A stretch of 64,000 bases of DNA from Albula goreensis (GCA_022829145.1 CM040760.1:25519602-25583601); one strand, 5' to 3'. Shown: positions 11,977-24,613, numbered from the stretch's first letter. Made by a program: numbers and translations. The notes: a model not told the origin generated them from the sequence alone.

Positions 11977-13100
11977 GGTTCTGCTCTCAACACACTGAGG
12001 GATTTGGGAGAATACCACACAGACAGTGATACACAAAAATGATATGGAAATTCACTTATGAAAATAAGTGAAGATCTGAAACTCTGTAGAGGTACCTGGG
12101 AATGAATCATCAGGTCATGGAACTTTATAATATCTGATTTTTTCACACAGCAGACCTCTACTAATATTAATAATAATAATGATGATAATCATAATAATAA
12201 GAAAGTTTATTCATAACGTATTAAAGTTATTCATAACTTCATGAAAAGCAGGGATCCGTTTCTTCCTCACTATTTTAGGGGCTACAGCCTAAGAACTGCC
12301 AGACATTCAAAATGAATGAGGACAGACCGGACAATGCACGTCCGTCGCGGGAACGTGCAGTACGAGCACGAGCGTCATAGCCCTACGAAAAAAACGTATA
12401 GCGATTCAGTCTCGCAATGCGGTTTGTCCTTAGATATCGAACGGCGCATACCCAACCTTTAAGTATCAGTTAAACATTTACTTTGCACATTGCGGGTGAA
12501 GCCTGAGAAGCAGAACAAGTGAGCTGAACAATGTAAGTGTTTTCATTATGAGTTTATTTTTAGACACCGCTCTCCGATTCGAAATATATTAGCTTAGTGT
12601 GATTATTTGGCCGTGTTTCTCGTGGGAAGTTGCCAAGTCAATATTATCTTAAGTTTAATACAGCTATCCGCTGCATTACTATGTAAAACCGAAAACAGAT
12701 TATAAGGACCGAGTCATTACGAAATTGACAGTGAAGGCTAACTTTAAAATTCCAGACCTTAGAAACGTATTTGTAAAAACAAAATCTATTCTACATTGTG
12801 AATGTGTGATCAATTTTAACGGCAACAGTACATCCCATATCAGCTGTTTTAATTTGGTTATCCTACTATTGTACCGGCTTGTTTGATGAGGGTTTTACAT
12901 CTCTGTTATTTGTTTGAAGCTCTGTTTCAAACAAACGAGCTAACCCAAGAGCTAACTGAACTTTTGACAGGAAGAACGCCTCGATTCTCCAGTAGACTTA
13001 CATAAAACATGGTATATTTTTATTAAAGCAGAAACTCACCAGTCGACGTTTAAAGGAGCTAAGTTGTAAACGGATCACCGACTTCCTTGCGTGTTGTTTT
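11977..13100 (-). other. 5' UTR exons of GBP gene 1
   Basis: The start-codon exon probably begins at 11994 after CCCTCAG. An upstream noncoding exon is suggested by the donor CGACTG|GTGAGTTTC, with its last exon base at 13040, placing transcription start near 13.1 kb, just below the ISRE at 13131-13147. This is inferred from splice motifs only. Within the intron, 12330-12535 is CpG-rich and ends in a plus-strand donor-like AACAAT|GTAAGTG. Confidence 0.5.
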
Positions 13101-13130
13101 CTGCTCTGAAAGCCGCCGGTTTTCTGCTCT

Positions 13131-13147
13131 GAAAGCGAAACTGAAAG
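13131..13147 (-). promoter_or_regulatory. ISRE / IRF element of GBP gene 1
   Basis: The plus-strand bases read GAAAGCGAAACTGAAAG; the minus-strand view contains AGTTTCGCTTTC, a perfect match to the ISRE core AGTTTCNNTTTC. It lies about 90 bp upstream of the inferred first-exon donor of GBP gene 1. GBP promoters are classically interferon-responsive through ISRE/GAS elements, so control by IRF/STAT complexes is a sound inference. Confidence 0.7.
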
Positions 13148-13544
13148 TAACCTCGCTGTTACCACGCCCAGGGCTGTTCCTCTCTGGCAAGACTCCCTGC
13201 GGCAGCTTGTCGACGTTAGCGGCGGAAAATGGGCTTGGCGAATGAAAATAAATGATACAAATAAGTGTGATGTAATGTAGGCGTTAACGCTATCCTGTGT
13301 CGTTCAAGTAAAATGATCGAGCTTTCATACAGTAGCAAACTGCGTGCCTTTTCGCCCTCAGTGACTGCATTAGCTAATGCATTAGGTTCTCAGGTTCAGT
13401 CCTGGGGGCTTAGAGACGTTAACTGTGCCTGCAATCAGGAAGGAACTGATTTAAGTGAAAGATTAAAGTTTCGTAAGGGTAGTGCTTCTATTTTGCATTC
13501 TTTTACAACTTAATACAATTGTTTAATTACAAATGATATTACCA

Positions 13545-14290
13545 ATTTGAGTGAGAGGTATCTTTAAAAAAATGTACATACATTTCAAGAATGTCTTAGT
13601 TTCAGTATGACCCCTTTGCTTTAATGACAGGGTGCACTAGGACTGGCATGGACCCCACAAATTTGAGCAAAACCTGATGATCCATGTTATCACATGGCCT
13701 TTAAGTGCCCCAATAAATGTTTGATGGGGTTTGACCTTTTCTACAAAGGGATTGACAGGGTCAGTGTCACAGATTTGACCTAGACATTGTGCAGAATCTT
13801 TTATATTTACATTAAATTACATTAAGGGCATTTGTTACATGCTCTTATCCAGAGAGACGTACAAGGCAAAGTGCATAAGAATGGTACAAAAAGTGCAAAG
13901 ATAACCCTAGAGAGGGGTAAAGTCCCAAGGGCCAAAGGTGACAGAATAGATCAGGACTCCCCTACCGAATATCTAAAGAGAAAACTAACAACAACAACAA
14001 CCTAGGTTAAAACAAATCACAGTTAAAAACAATGTGCAGATGAGTGCAGAGACATTACAAAGAGCAAGGGAGGGGAGGGGAGGGGAGAGGTGCAGCCTGA
14101 AGAGGTGAGTCTTCAGTCTGCGCTTGAAGGTGGCCAGATTTTCTTCTTCATTTTAGATGTCATAGCTTTTCTTTTTTAAAAATGTTTCAAAATCCTAAAA
14201 CTTTCTGATTATTTCCAGGTTTACATGAAAAAGGTTTGGAAAAGAAAGTGTTCAATGTGGTCTCAGACTTTTGGACCCCACTGTGTATAT
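13545..14290. mobile_element. Degraded DNA-transposon-like repeat with nested repeat
   Basis: The right edge GGTCTCAGACTTTTGGACCC followed by CACTGTGTATAT is typical of non-autonomous Tc1/mariner-like fish repeats. The interior (about 13800-14140, beginning ACATTAAGGGCATTTGTTAC and ending in GAAGAGGTGAGTCTTCAGTC) looks like a second interspersed repeat inserted into it. No coding capacity is seen and family placement is uncertain. Confidence 0.45.
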
Positions 14291-15990
14291 AAGATATAAC
14301 AGAAAGAATTAAATGTGATAAGAATAAACTGTACCTCTAAGTACAGCGAAATATATGTGATTGGCGCAAACAGAAGTGAGAAGCAGACACTGGTTCAAAT
14401 AAGTCATTTATCTACAGCATGCTGTTGACTTCCTTTCCAACAGAAGTTGAAAGTAAAAGTTGCCATCAAGCTTGCAGTAAGCCAATGGATACGTTTGTGG
14501 TAGTTTTAAATGCAAAAGCATATTTGGACAGAATGAGCTGAGCTGGCCTTGTTTAAAAAGATCTCACAGATATTAAAGAAAAGCATTTTCTAAATTTATT
14601 TTTAATTTTGTATCTTATACATATGAAGAAGCTAGCTTTAATTTTATATTATTTTCTTAATATTTTTTAAAGCGTTTACAAGTACATATGCGAATAAAAT
14701 GACCTGTAGTTCAGTGGAAGTGGATTGCGCGAGGTTTAATTTTGAGATTGGCAGCCAGGGTTGAACTTCAGTCTTTTTCATTAGACAGCACTTGGTCTCT
14801 TGTCAGCATTTTTGCTTTGTGGTTGTGTTTTCCTTCCCCCTTCTGTAAAATCAAATTAAGTGTATTGAATGCATGCCAAAAAAACATTTACCACAGTGTA
14901 CTCAATCACTGACTTTTTCAAAAATCAAACCGAGTGTGAAAGTGGAAAGAAAACTTGGAGTCTGCTGGTTTTTGGAGTGTTTCAGCACTTAATTCATTAA
15001 CTGAAGTCACTGATTAGTTAGGCAGTCCACACACTGTATAGTATGTACTGAACATGAATACTGTGAATCGTGTGCACAAGCCTCTTAATTTTAAAATTCT
15101 TGTTTAATCTGATGACATGTAATCCAGTTCTAACGGAAATAGTTTTGGTTGGAAAGGCGCTTTGGAATAGCATGTGTGATGTTGAAATTGATGTGGAAAA
15201 AGCAATACTTCAGTACATGATTGTGAGCAATAAACAGCAATACACCCTGTCCTCAGCACACTGAACAATAACCAACATATATACATTCCGGTAGAATTTA
15301 GAGAAGTCAAGTGGAGCTCAGAACTGACGCACGAAATTGAGCTTTACCAGAGACGGGAGGGAGAGGGTGTTCTGCAGCCTTTTCATGTCGGACCATATAT
15401 GAACAGTAGGATGTTATTCTGTGCTCTTCCTTTCCGGGAAATGAGCCGTTTCTTTGCAAGCAGTGCAGCAAGGAATGGCACATTGAATCGCGAGCAGAGC
15501 GCCCCAAGTGTGGAGTCACGTGGGCGATTTAGCTGCACATTGAAGAGCGTCTCGTGGGTACAAGGCACAGACCTTACAAGAATTACAATCTCTAATTACA
15601 CTACTGACATTTCACGTCTTTAGATGCATTAATTTGTCAGTTGATGATTTTATGTTTAATGTCGCACTCTGTTATAATACCTCTTGGATGAACTAAGACG
15701 TTATGTTCAATAATTTCCAAAACTATTTCTATTTTCGTTTGATCACGACCATGGAAAATAAAACATCAAACGCGCCTAACTAAAACCAATAAAATGTGTT
15801 GCTGTAAGGGGTCTCTAGCATTTGTGCCTAGCAGTGTCTCATAAGTAGGTGTGCTTTGGCCACTTAACTGGCAGGTGAGTAGGCTACAGTTATTATTCTC
15901 GTTGAACGCAGAACCCAATTAAAAATAAAAAAGCTGTCCATGTAAACATCTTTTGGCGTGAAGCTATTTTTAAATACAAAAGACACAAAA
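14291..15990. other. Intergenic region between the divergent GBP genes
   Basis: AT-rich over most of its length. Positions about 15300-15600 are more GC- and CpG-rich but have no gene structure I can support. Confidence 0.4.
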
Positions 15991-15993
15991 ACC

Positions 15994-16005
15994 AAAAGTG
16001 AAACT
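15994..16005 (+). promoter_or_regulatory. ISRE-like element of GBP gene 2
   Basis: AAAAGTGAAACT matches the ISRE core GAAANNGAAACT with one mismatch. It lies about 130 bp upstream of a good first-exon donor (AACG|GTAAGA, last exon base 16134), so a noncoding first exon of GBP gene 2 near 16.05-16.134 kb is likely. The arrangement mirrors that of GBP gene 1. Confidence 0.55.
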
Positions 16006-16039
16006 AACCCTGGCGTGGCACGCGCTTTCGCTCTCAGTT

Positions 16040-16134
16040 TGGTCGCTCAGCCGCTGTACCATTCCATTCGCTCTGCGTGGTCTGCAAGACGGTCGCAAAT
16101 TTATTGACTGCTAGTGAAAACCGTCAGCTTAACG
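16040..16134 (+). other. Probable noncoding first exon of GBP gene 2
   Basis: The CpG-rich stretch downstream of the ISRE-like site ends in the donor AACG|GTAAGAAATG. The next acceptor used would be TGTCCGCAG before 17604, six bases ahead of the ATG. The transcription start is not visible. Confidence 0.4.
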
Positions 16135-17609
16135 GTAAGAAATGAAACTTTATCCAACGCTAATTTCACCGTGAACGACTATGATTGTCGTCTTCTTTGT
16201 ACAGGTGATGTACATAGAATAAGTACATATTACATCGTACTACTGTGTATTATTACAATGAAGTACATAGCACATAGTGTAAGTACATAGCATAAGTTGG
16301 TGATATTGTTATTGATTGACGGTTTATGTAAATGAATGCTTTGGTAGTAATATGCTAATGTTTGCGCATGCCTTTGAAGCTCGTTAGAATTTGTATCGGA
16401 TCGATTACCGTGTACAGTTGAGGCGAAAAACAGGCTTGAATGTGGTCGCCACAGGGTCTCTGGACCCTCAGGAAATTAAACATTTCATACTGTGCTCGTT
16501 ACCGACTTTTATACCGACGTTAATATTTAAGGCATTAAATTCACAATTAGATAGATAAATAAGTAAAAATAAATAAAAATAGATTGGTAAGCAGAGGGAC
16601 TTCAACAACAGTTCAATCGGCTGTACGCAAACACAAATGTAGTAATATCTGCCTGTATGAGTCCATCTACCTTAAAAACAGAATGCTCTGTTCCACTATA
16701 TTCAGTTTGCATGGTTTTATTTGTTTCCGTGAGGAAAATAGATAAAACGGACACACACCGAATCCTACCAAAACGTTACGTAACCAGAGGCCCCCTTAGG
16801 GGAAACTGCCGGAAGCAGGACCAGCCCGAGTTCGCGATAAGACCCTTCAACAAATTCTTTTCCCTACAAAAGCTAGACAATAGTCAGTGTGGTCCGGGAT
16901 ATGCGTTATCTAAGCCTTTGCACGATTACAATATTGTTAAAGACTAAGTCAGTCTTTATTAAAAAAAAAAGAAAGTCTAACAGTAGTGGCACACAAAATT
17001 TAAAAAGCAATGACTTTAACTTCATAAATAAAAACGTATTCATGCATAATAGAAAATATGTATTATGTCATGATGAACATGTCTTTGTGTAATAGATAAA
17101 ATAGTCAGTTTAGCCTCACTATTGCAAAAAAAAATAAATAAAATGTTTTGAGTGGTGTTGAACTGGTGTGTAAGTTCTTTCATGCCTCCCCCCTCAAATT
17201 TATCAACATATTTGGCATATTTTCATGGAATTTGTCCCCCACCTCCAACGTAATGAATGAAAATGTAATCACTTTATATACAGTATTTGTGCACAAATAT
17301 TATGACCTAAAGCAAAGTGAACAAGGATAAAAGCAAAAAAAAAAAAAAAACAGCTTGTCAAAAACAAGGCTTGTCACCTGATGAATTTCGGGAGTCACGT
17401 GACTGACCACTTCCTCGGTGGAGTATACTCAGGGTCTGTGGGACTGATGGGATGTGTCAGTTTGGGGGTGGGGGGGGGCAGTCAGAAGCGTACTGCAGTG
17501 CACCTGTCTCCCCTGTATCCCTGTGGTGACGGGCCAGGTCTGTCACCGGGCCTGTCACTGTGTCTGTCACCGGGCCTGTCACTGGATCTGTGTGTGTCCG
17601 CAGAGCACC

Positions 17610-19185
17610 ATGTCGCGCCTCACTGTGTCAATGCCTGAGCCTGTGTGTCTCATCGATAACGACGCGCACGGGAATCTGCGCGTCGTCCCGGAGGCTCTGG
17701 ACATCCTGAGACGGATCGACCAGCTGGTGGTGGTGGTGGGGGTGGTGGGGCTGTACCGCACGGGGAAATCCTACCTCATGAACAAGCTGGCCGGGGCTAA
17801 TAAGGGTGAGCCTGGCTCTGCTCCGTGGAAAAACAGTGTTAAAGGCTTAATACAGCCTGATAGATCTCTTCACTTAACTCACAGCAGTATGCAGTAAACC
17901 AAGCTTTCTCATTTGCTCCTCACAAACAGGATAGCTGTGCTGCATCTGTGACATGTAACACAGGAAACCATTTTAGGTGTCAGAAAATAGAGTTTTATGA
18001 CTGTAAAGCACCTACTTTCTTCAACATGTCAGCATTGATAACAGAAGTAAGTCAGAAGTTGGATAACTGGACTAGGGGATGAGATGGATCAGCCTGTTAG
18101 AGCATTTTGTAGTTGCTGTAGGTGAGAGATATCAGCTGAACATGCTAACGTCAATGCAATGTTTCCCCCTTCTAAGGGTTCGCCCTGGGAGCCACCATCC
18201 AGTCTAAGACCAAGGGAATCTGGATGTGGGCGCTGCCGCACCCCACCAAAGCTGACCACACCCTGGTGCTGCTTGACACTGAGGGCCTGGGGGATGTTGA
18301 GAAGGTGAGGCGCTTTCAGTTACGGGAAACCTGCTCAGTTAAAAGCAACGAGAAAAGGAAACATCCTCTCCTCACTTTTACTTTCACTTGCAGGGACGAT
18401 GTCTTCCATGATTGTGAAACGTGAGCTAAATGATAACTGCAAGGCTGGTTACCATGATTAGCTGTGTCATAAAAACTGGGGACAGGCTGTTTTTACTACT
18501 TAAGCATCATAAAAACATTCAATGGACTACTAAGGACTTTCTCCTTATTTTACCTGAGGGTTGGGGAATTCAACAGTTCAGTTCTATCTGGCAAGAATAA
18601 AGAAATATCCTTTAGTTCCTGTGTATATGTTGCTAGAACAGATCATGAATCCAGGTGTTTGTTTTTCTGCAGCTTGGGTAGAGGTATGATATTTATTTGA
18701 ATACGACCATAAGAAATAAGAGTAAACAATGACAAAACCAGGCCATTCACCAAACCTGGACTAGAACACTCCATGCCTTAGCGGCTTAGCCAGTCAAGGT
18801 TTTACAGATAGATACTTTAACCAGTAATGGTTGGACAGATCCATACTTTATCCAGTAAAGCTATTAGAAGAAAATGATATTCTGAAAAGGAAAGGAAAAG
18901 GGTGCTCTGTTTATTATTCTGAATATTTATGCGTTTGTATGTACAGCTCATCAGTACTGTATCACTGTGGTGTGCGCACCTTACTCTCCTGTACATGCAG
19001 CTAGTCACTGGCCCCTCCCGCAGTCAGTCCTTATGGCGGGTGTTTTCCATTTGTGTGTAACCAGGGAGACGAGAAGAACGACAACTGGATATTCTCTCTG
19101 GCCGTCCTGCTGAGCTGCACCCTGGTGTACAACAGCAAAGGAACCATTGATAATGATGCCCTGCAGAGACTGCAGTATCCTTCCC

Positions 19186-19231
<46 letters not shown>

Positions 19232-22200
19232 CTTGTAAGACAGTACAAATACAAGCTTATTTATGTATAGTCAATGTATATAATTAGATGTGAACAATAT
19301 GAGCAGTTAGCAGCAGTGCATAGCCCTTATGTGGAGATGTAGAGTCTTCATTTATTTGCCTTTATTTAACCAGGAAGTCTCATTGAAATTTGGAATCTCT
19401 TTGGCAAGAGAGACCTGGCCAAGGTAGCAGCCAACAAAATTTCAATGTGAAACAACACAATGCATATAACATATAAAACATACAGTTTTAGAAATCACAC
19501 AAGAAAATTTGGTACAGCAGCTTCACAAAAAGCAATTCCATGATTTAGTTACAATGTTTTCTGTAGTGCATTTAAAGTCAGCCATAGACTAATTTGAGCT
19601 CCTTTTGTAAATAGTTCCATGACCAAGGTGCATAATAACTAAAGACAGATTGTCCAAGAGCTGAAAATGCCCTAGGAACATTGAGACACAATCTGATTAT
19701 CGCAGCTGATAACTCCTAGTGCGACAAAGGAGAGGACTGAGATAAACAGGGAGTTTGAGTAAAATTACTTTGTATATAAAAACATACCAGAGTCTTATGA
19801 ATGCTACATACGTCTTATGAGCAGTTACTATTGATTATGAACAGTGCATAGCTCGTGTGTGCAGTAAGCAGTAGTAAGAGCCAAAATGGCCGCAGGTGCA
19901 GGTGTTCTTCCTTGATAGGCTTTACCTGTAGCTATGTGTCTGAGCTGACGGAGCACATCAAGGTGAAGTCCACGACCGGGTCGGAGGACGAGGACGAGTC
20001 CTCCGAGTTCATGAGATTCTTCCCCTCCTTCGTGTGGGCCGTGCGGGATTTTACCCTGACGCTAGAGCTGGATGGGAAACCTGTCAGCTCTGACGAGTAC
20101 CTGGAAAACGCCCTGAAGCTGAAACCAGGTGAACATCACAGCACTGAGCATCCACTGTCAGACTGAGTATCGCTGTGAATATAGGAAGATACAAGATAAT
20201 CACTTCACCTGAGTGTCTGCATTGTAGTTAAATAATTAACACTGATAAAAGTACATCATGTATGTCTGTTAGAAAGCAATGAGGTCTTATTTCACAAGCG
20301 TAGACAAGATTGAAAAGCTTTTTTTTTGTTTGTTTGTTTTTTTTTTTAAAAAAAAAAAAACCAGGCCATGGAAAGCAGGCCATGGCCTACAACATGCCTC
20401 GAAACTGTCTCCGTAACTACTTCCCGACCCGGAAGTGCTTTGTGTTCGACTGTCCCGCCAGTGCGGAGAAGATGAAGGTCTTGGACGATTTGACCGATGG
20501 CGACCTGGAGCCCTCCTTTGTAAGGCAAACCAACGCCTTCTGTGATTATGTATTCAAGAACACCGAGGTTAAAACCATGAAAGGAGGCTACAGAGTGACA
20601 GGCAAAAGTGAGTACTCACCAATCCTGCTCTCCACTCCTGTTCTCTTTCCACTGTGGCAGTTTCAAAACATGCTGTTCTTACAAACCTGCTTGATGGTCT
20701 TGACACTTCTAAAAAGGAGGAAAATAAACTGTCCTAGCTTTATATTTACCTCAAAATATCCTCATCTCCAGGTCCATAAGAAATTGAGGTTTTTAATCAG
20801 TCTAATTTCAAGTAGCGTTGACCTTTTTGAGTTGAGAAATTGCTGAAACTAAATGTGACATTTTAAAACGTTGAGGATGACGGGGGAAAGACCCTCTGTG
20901 ATACTGAAGAAAGCCTTTCTCACAGTGATTCAGTCCAGTGTTATTATCAAAGGGCATTTTATAAGCGCTTCATCGCAAAGCAGCTCTGCCCAGGCTGGAG
21001 GCTCCCCTCAAACAGAGCTCAGTGGCTACCGAGAAGAAACCTTAAACATGAATACATCACAGCTATTTGGCAGATGCTCTCATTCAGAGCAACTCACAGT
21101 GCATTAGTCAGGGATGAGAGAGGTAGAAGTGGGGTAAAAGACGCAAGTGCCAGGGGGGACAACATAAGCATAGACTGTAACCCTGTGAAGGACCTGTTGA
21201 GTGAAAAAAACAACCATCAGCAACAATAATCATAATAATAACTACAAAAGCAGCAGCAAAATTAGCAGAAAAATGAGCGTGTTCAGGGAGACCATCTGCT
21301 TGTGGCCAGACGTGGACAGTGTTAGTACGTCCTGTAGAGTGTGTGAGGAATCTTGGCCCTGTTAGAGGAAGATGACAGGCACATCTCTGTTTTTTGTAGT
21401 GCTGGGGAACCTTGCGAAGATGTACGTGGATGCGATCTCCAGCGGTCAGATCCCCTGCCTGGACAACGCTGTCCAGGCTCTGGCCCAAATCGAGAACACC
21501 AATGCAGTGGCCAAGGCTTTGGCGTCCTACAGGGAGTTCATGGCGGGATTCGTCAGCCTCCCGACCGAGACCCAGGACGAGCTGTCGGACATTCATGGCC
21601 AAGCGGAGAAAGGCGCCGTCAAGATCTTCATGGAGTCTTGCTTCAAGGACGAGGATCAGAAATTCCAACTTGAGCTCATGGTAAAAGGCCTTCAAAAGGG
21701 TAGCTGATGAAGATCCTCTGGGATTTTAACGTAGTCTGTTTCACAAAATACGGGTTTGCATTGGAGTAAAATCATCTCAGGTGTTTTTGAGCTTTCATTG
21801 CTTTTGTTTAGTGAAAATTAGCCCTCCGAAAATTCTAAGATGAATAAGTTGCACCCTCTAGCAATAGTAGAAGGAAGTTTCATGAACATCCAAAATGGGT
21901 GGAGCTAAACCAGGCTGTCAATCACTGACTTGTTGAAACCAATCAAAAAACTCCTCTCTTCAGAAAATCAGTGATTGGTTGTAATCTACATTTCACTGGT
22001 GACTTATGGTAACTGCTTTTGGTTGCAGTGCAACTCAACGTCCCAACTCTCTCGTCCTTTGATTTTAGAAACAACTGGAGGCAGAGTACACGGCCATCTG
22101 TGAAAAGAATGTTGCAGAATCTAAAAAGGCCTGCCAGGCCATCATCAGACGCATATTCAAGCCCCTGGAGGAGCATATCGAGTCTGGGTGCTATGCAGAA

Positions 22201-24613
22201 GCTGGAGGCTATCTCAAGTACTCTGGCGATCTAAAGACGTTCGTCTCTCAGTACAAAGCCGCAGAAGGGAAAGGAATAAAGGTATGGAGACAATCGACGA
22301 CACTGAACCTAAAAGGGGCAAAAAAACAAAAAAAACATGAATGCAGGAAAGATAGCGACTCTGTGTTTGGACTGACCCGTGACATTTTCTTCTGCTGTGA
22401 TTAACTATAATCCTCACAGGGCGAGGAAACTCTGAATGAGTACCTGGCTACGAAAGAGTCCATTGGTCAGGCCATTCTGGCTGCTGACAAATCTCTCAGC
22501 GAAGCACAACGGAGGGAGGAAGGTGATGTCGCACCCCAGCTCCCTAACCATTACACTACACTGTAACCTCTGAGCTACAAGCCCATCTCCCTAACCATTA
22601 CACTACACTGTAACCTCTGAGCTACAAGCCCAGCTCCCTAACCATTATACTACACTGTAACCTCTGAGCTACAAGCCCAGCTCCCTAACCATTACACTAC
22701 ACTGTAACCTCTGAGCTACAAGCCCAGCTCCCTAACCATTATACTACACTGTAACCTCTGAGCTACAAGCCCAGCTCCCTAACCATTACACTACACTGTA
22801 ACCTCTGAGCTACAAGCCCAGCTCCCTAACCATTATACTACACTGTAACCTCTGAGCTACAAGCCCAGCTCCCTAACCATTACACTACACTGTAACCTCT
22901 GAGCTACAAGCCCAGCTCCCTAACCATTATACTACACTGTAACCTCTGAGCTACAAGCCCAGCTCCCTAACCATTACTACACTGTAACCTCTGAGCTACA
23001 AGCCCAGCTCCCTAACCATTACGCTACACTGTAACCTCTGAGCTACAAGCCCAGCTCCCTAACCATTATGCTACACTGTAACCTCTGAGCTACAAGCCCA
23101 GCTCCCTAACCATTACGCTACACTGTAACCTCTGAGCTACAAGCCCAGCTCCCTAACCATTACACTACACTGTAACCTCTGAGCTACAAGCCCAGCTCCC
23201 TAACCATTATGCTACACTGTAACCTCTGAGCAAGCCCAGCTCCCTAACCATTACACACACTGTAACCTCTGAGCTACAAGCCCAGCTCCCTAACCATTAC
23301 ACTACACTGTAACCTCTGAGCTACAAGCCCAGCTCCCTAACCATTACACTACACTGTAACCTCTGAGCTACAAGCCCAGCTCCCTAACCGTTATACTACA
23401 CTGTAACCTCTGAGCTACAAGCCCAGCTCCCTAACCGTTATACTACACTGTAACCTCTGAGCTACAAGCCCAGCTCCCTAGCCATTACACTACACTGTAA
23501 CCTCTGAGCTACAAGCCCAGCTCCATGACCATTACACTACACTGTAACCTCTGAGCTACAGGCCCAGCTCCCTAACCATTATACTACACTGTAACCTCTG
23601 AGCTACAAGCCCAGCTCCCTAACCATTACACTACACTGTAACCTCTGAGCTACAAGCCCAGCTCCCTAACCATTACACTACACTGTAACCTCTGAGCTAC
23701 AGGCCCAGCTCCCTAGCCATTATAGAGTGAATGACTGTTATTGATCGCTGTACAAAACTGAAAGAGCCTTTGTGTCCTCCTTCCCCCAGTGAATAAGGCA
23801 AGAATGGAGGCCTTGGAGCAGGAGAGAAAGGCTTCGGAGGAGCAGAGGAAGATCATGGAGCAGCGGATTTTGGACCAGGAGCGGTCCTACAAAGAGAACA
23901 TGGAACAGATGCTCCGCAAGATGGAGGAGGACAGGAAACATGCTGATGCAGAGTACCAGAGGGTTCTGAATGCCAAACTGGAGGTAGCTCTCCTCTCCTC
24001 AGCCATCACCTGAATTGAACTTACCATCTACTTGCCTTACAACAGAGACCACCGACCACCTTCCACAGACTTTGGAAGCGTGTGATTCACAAGCTTGCTC
24101 CTTTTTCTCATGTCACCAGTTACCAATCATGTACTGTTTTCTGCCTTGGTGTTCTTGAATCGGGTGAATATGAGGTCAGAAAATCCTTGGTTCACATACT
24201 TTGGCTGTATCCCAATACTCAAAAAATGTTTCCTTCTTTCCTACGCCACCATCTTGTCTCCTCCCTCTTTCCAATATCTCAGTGATGGAGGGAGTGAGGA
24301 GATGAGGACACATTTTTCGAGTATTGGGACAACGCTTTAAAAACACTTTACTCATAAAATTGTGTGTTTTGGTTGCTTGTTTCAGGAGCAGGCAGCCCTT
24401 TTCAAGGAAGGTTTCGATAAGAAGGCTCGGCTCATGCAGGACGAGATCGATTCCCTCAACGCACAGAAGGCCGAAAATCAGAACACCGGGTCCCGCGGGT
24501 TTCTCTCCACTGCCTTGGATACCGTGGGAACAGCAGCAGCGATGTTTCTGCCAGGGATTATCCCAAAGGTGGCAGGAATGGGACTATCTCTAGTGTCTCG
24601 CTTTTTTAAATAA
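17610..24613 (+). CDS. gbp: Guanylate-binding protein, GBP gene 2 (10 coding exons)
   Basis: Second large GTPase of the GBP family, divergent from GBP gene 1. Coding exons: 17610-17805, 18177-18304, 19065-19174, 19932-20128, 20365-20607, 21400-21680, 22069-22281, 22420-22522, 23790-23983, 24386-24613, totalling 1893 nt (630 aa), with every junction in phase. Exons 2, 3, 5, 7 and 8 have exactly the same lengths as in gene 1. Motifs: P-loop GLYRTGKS at residues 47-54, SKTKGIW, DTEGLGD, AVRDF. The stalk carries a long charged coiled coil ([13 protein letters not shown]). The C-terminus is a glycine- and hydrophobic-rich tail of about 38 residues ending SRFFK, with no CaaX box, so membrane contact may use this tail instead of a prenyl group. 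The intron after exon 3 is U12-type. The ATG at 17610 follows an acceptor by six bases; a second in-frame ATG lies eight codons on. Confidence 0.93.
19175..19931 (+). other. U12-type intron of GBP gene 2
   Basis: The donor GTATCCTTC starts at 19175 and TTCCTTGAT sits at 19908-19916, 17 nt from the acceptor to the branch A. Both fit the U12 consensus. An (AAT)n microsatellite (about 19187-19230) follows directly after the donor. A dispersed repeat beginning TTTATTTAACCAGGAAGTCT fills about 19350-19800. Confidence 0.8.
19350..19800. mobile_element. Interspersed repeat remnant
   Basis: The sequence TTTATTTAACCAGGAAGTCT, CTCTTTGGCAAGAGAGACCT, GGCCAAGGTAGCAGCC belongs to a widespread fish repeat type; a related fragment occurs at about 61590-61640 (ACCAGGAGACCCCATTGAGA). 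The family (LINE 3' end or DNA element) cannot be settled by eye. Confidence 0.4.
22534..23724. repeat. 47-bp minisatellite in GBP gene 2 (~25 copies)
   Basis: The unit, approximately CAGCTCCCTAACCATTACAC plus TACACTGTAACCTCTGAGCT plus ACAAGCC, is tandemly repeated through nearly all of the intron after coding exon 8, starting about a dozen bases past the donor. On the minus strand the unit reads as the tRNA-like head of a SINE, with an A-box-like TAGTGTAATGGTTAGG. The same unit forms arrays at 44288-44580 and 56873-57395. Confidence 0.95.

Noticed and set aside
22534-23724. CRISPR-like array of regular repeats
   Set aside because: The units are contiguous without unique spacers, intronic and eukaryotic: an ordinary minisatellite.
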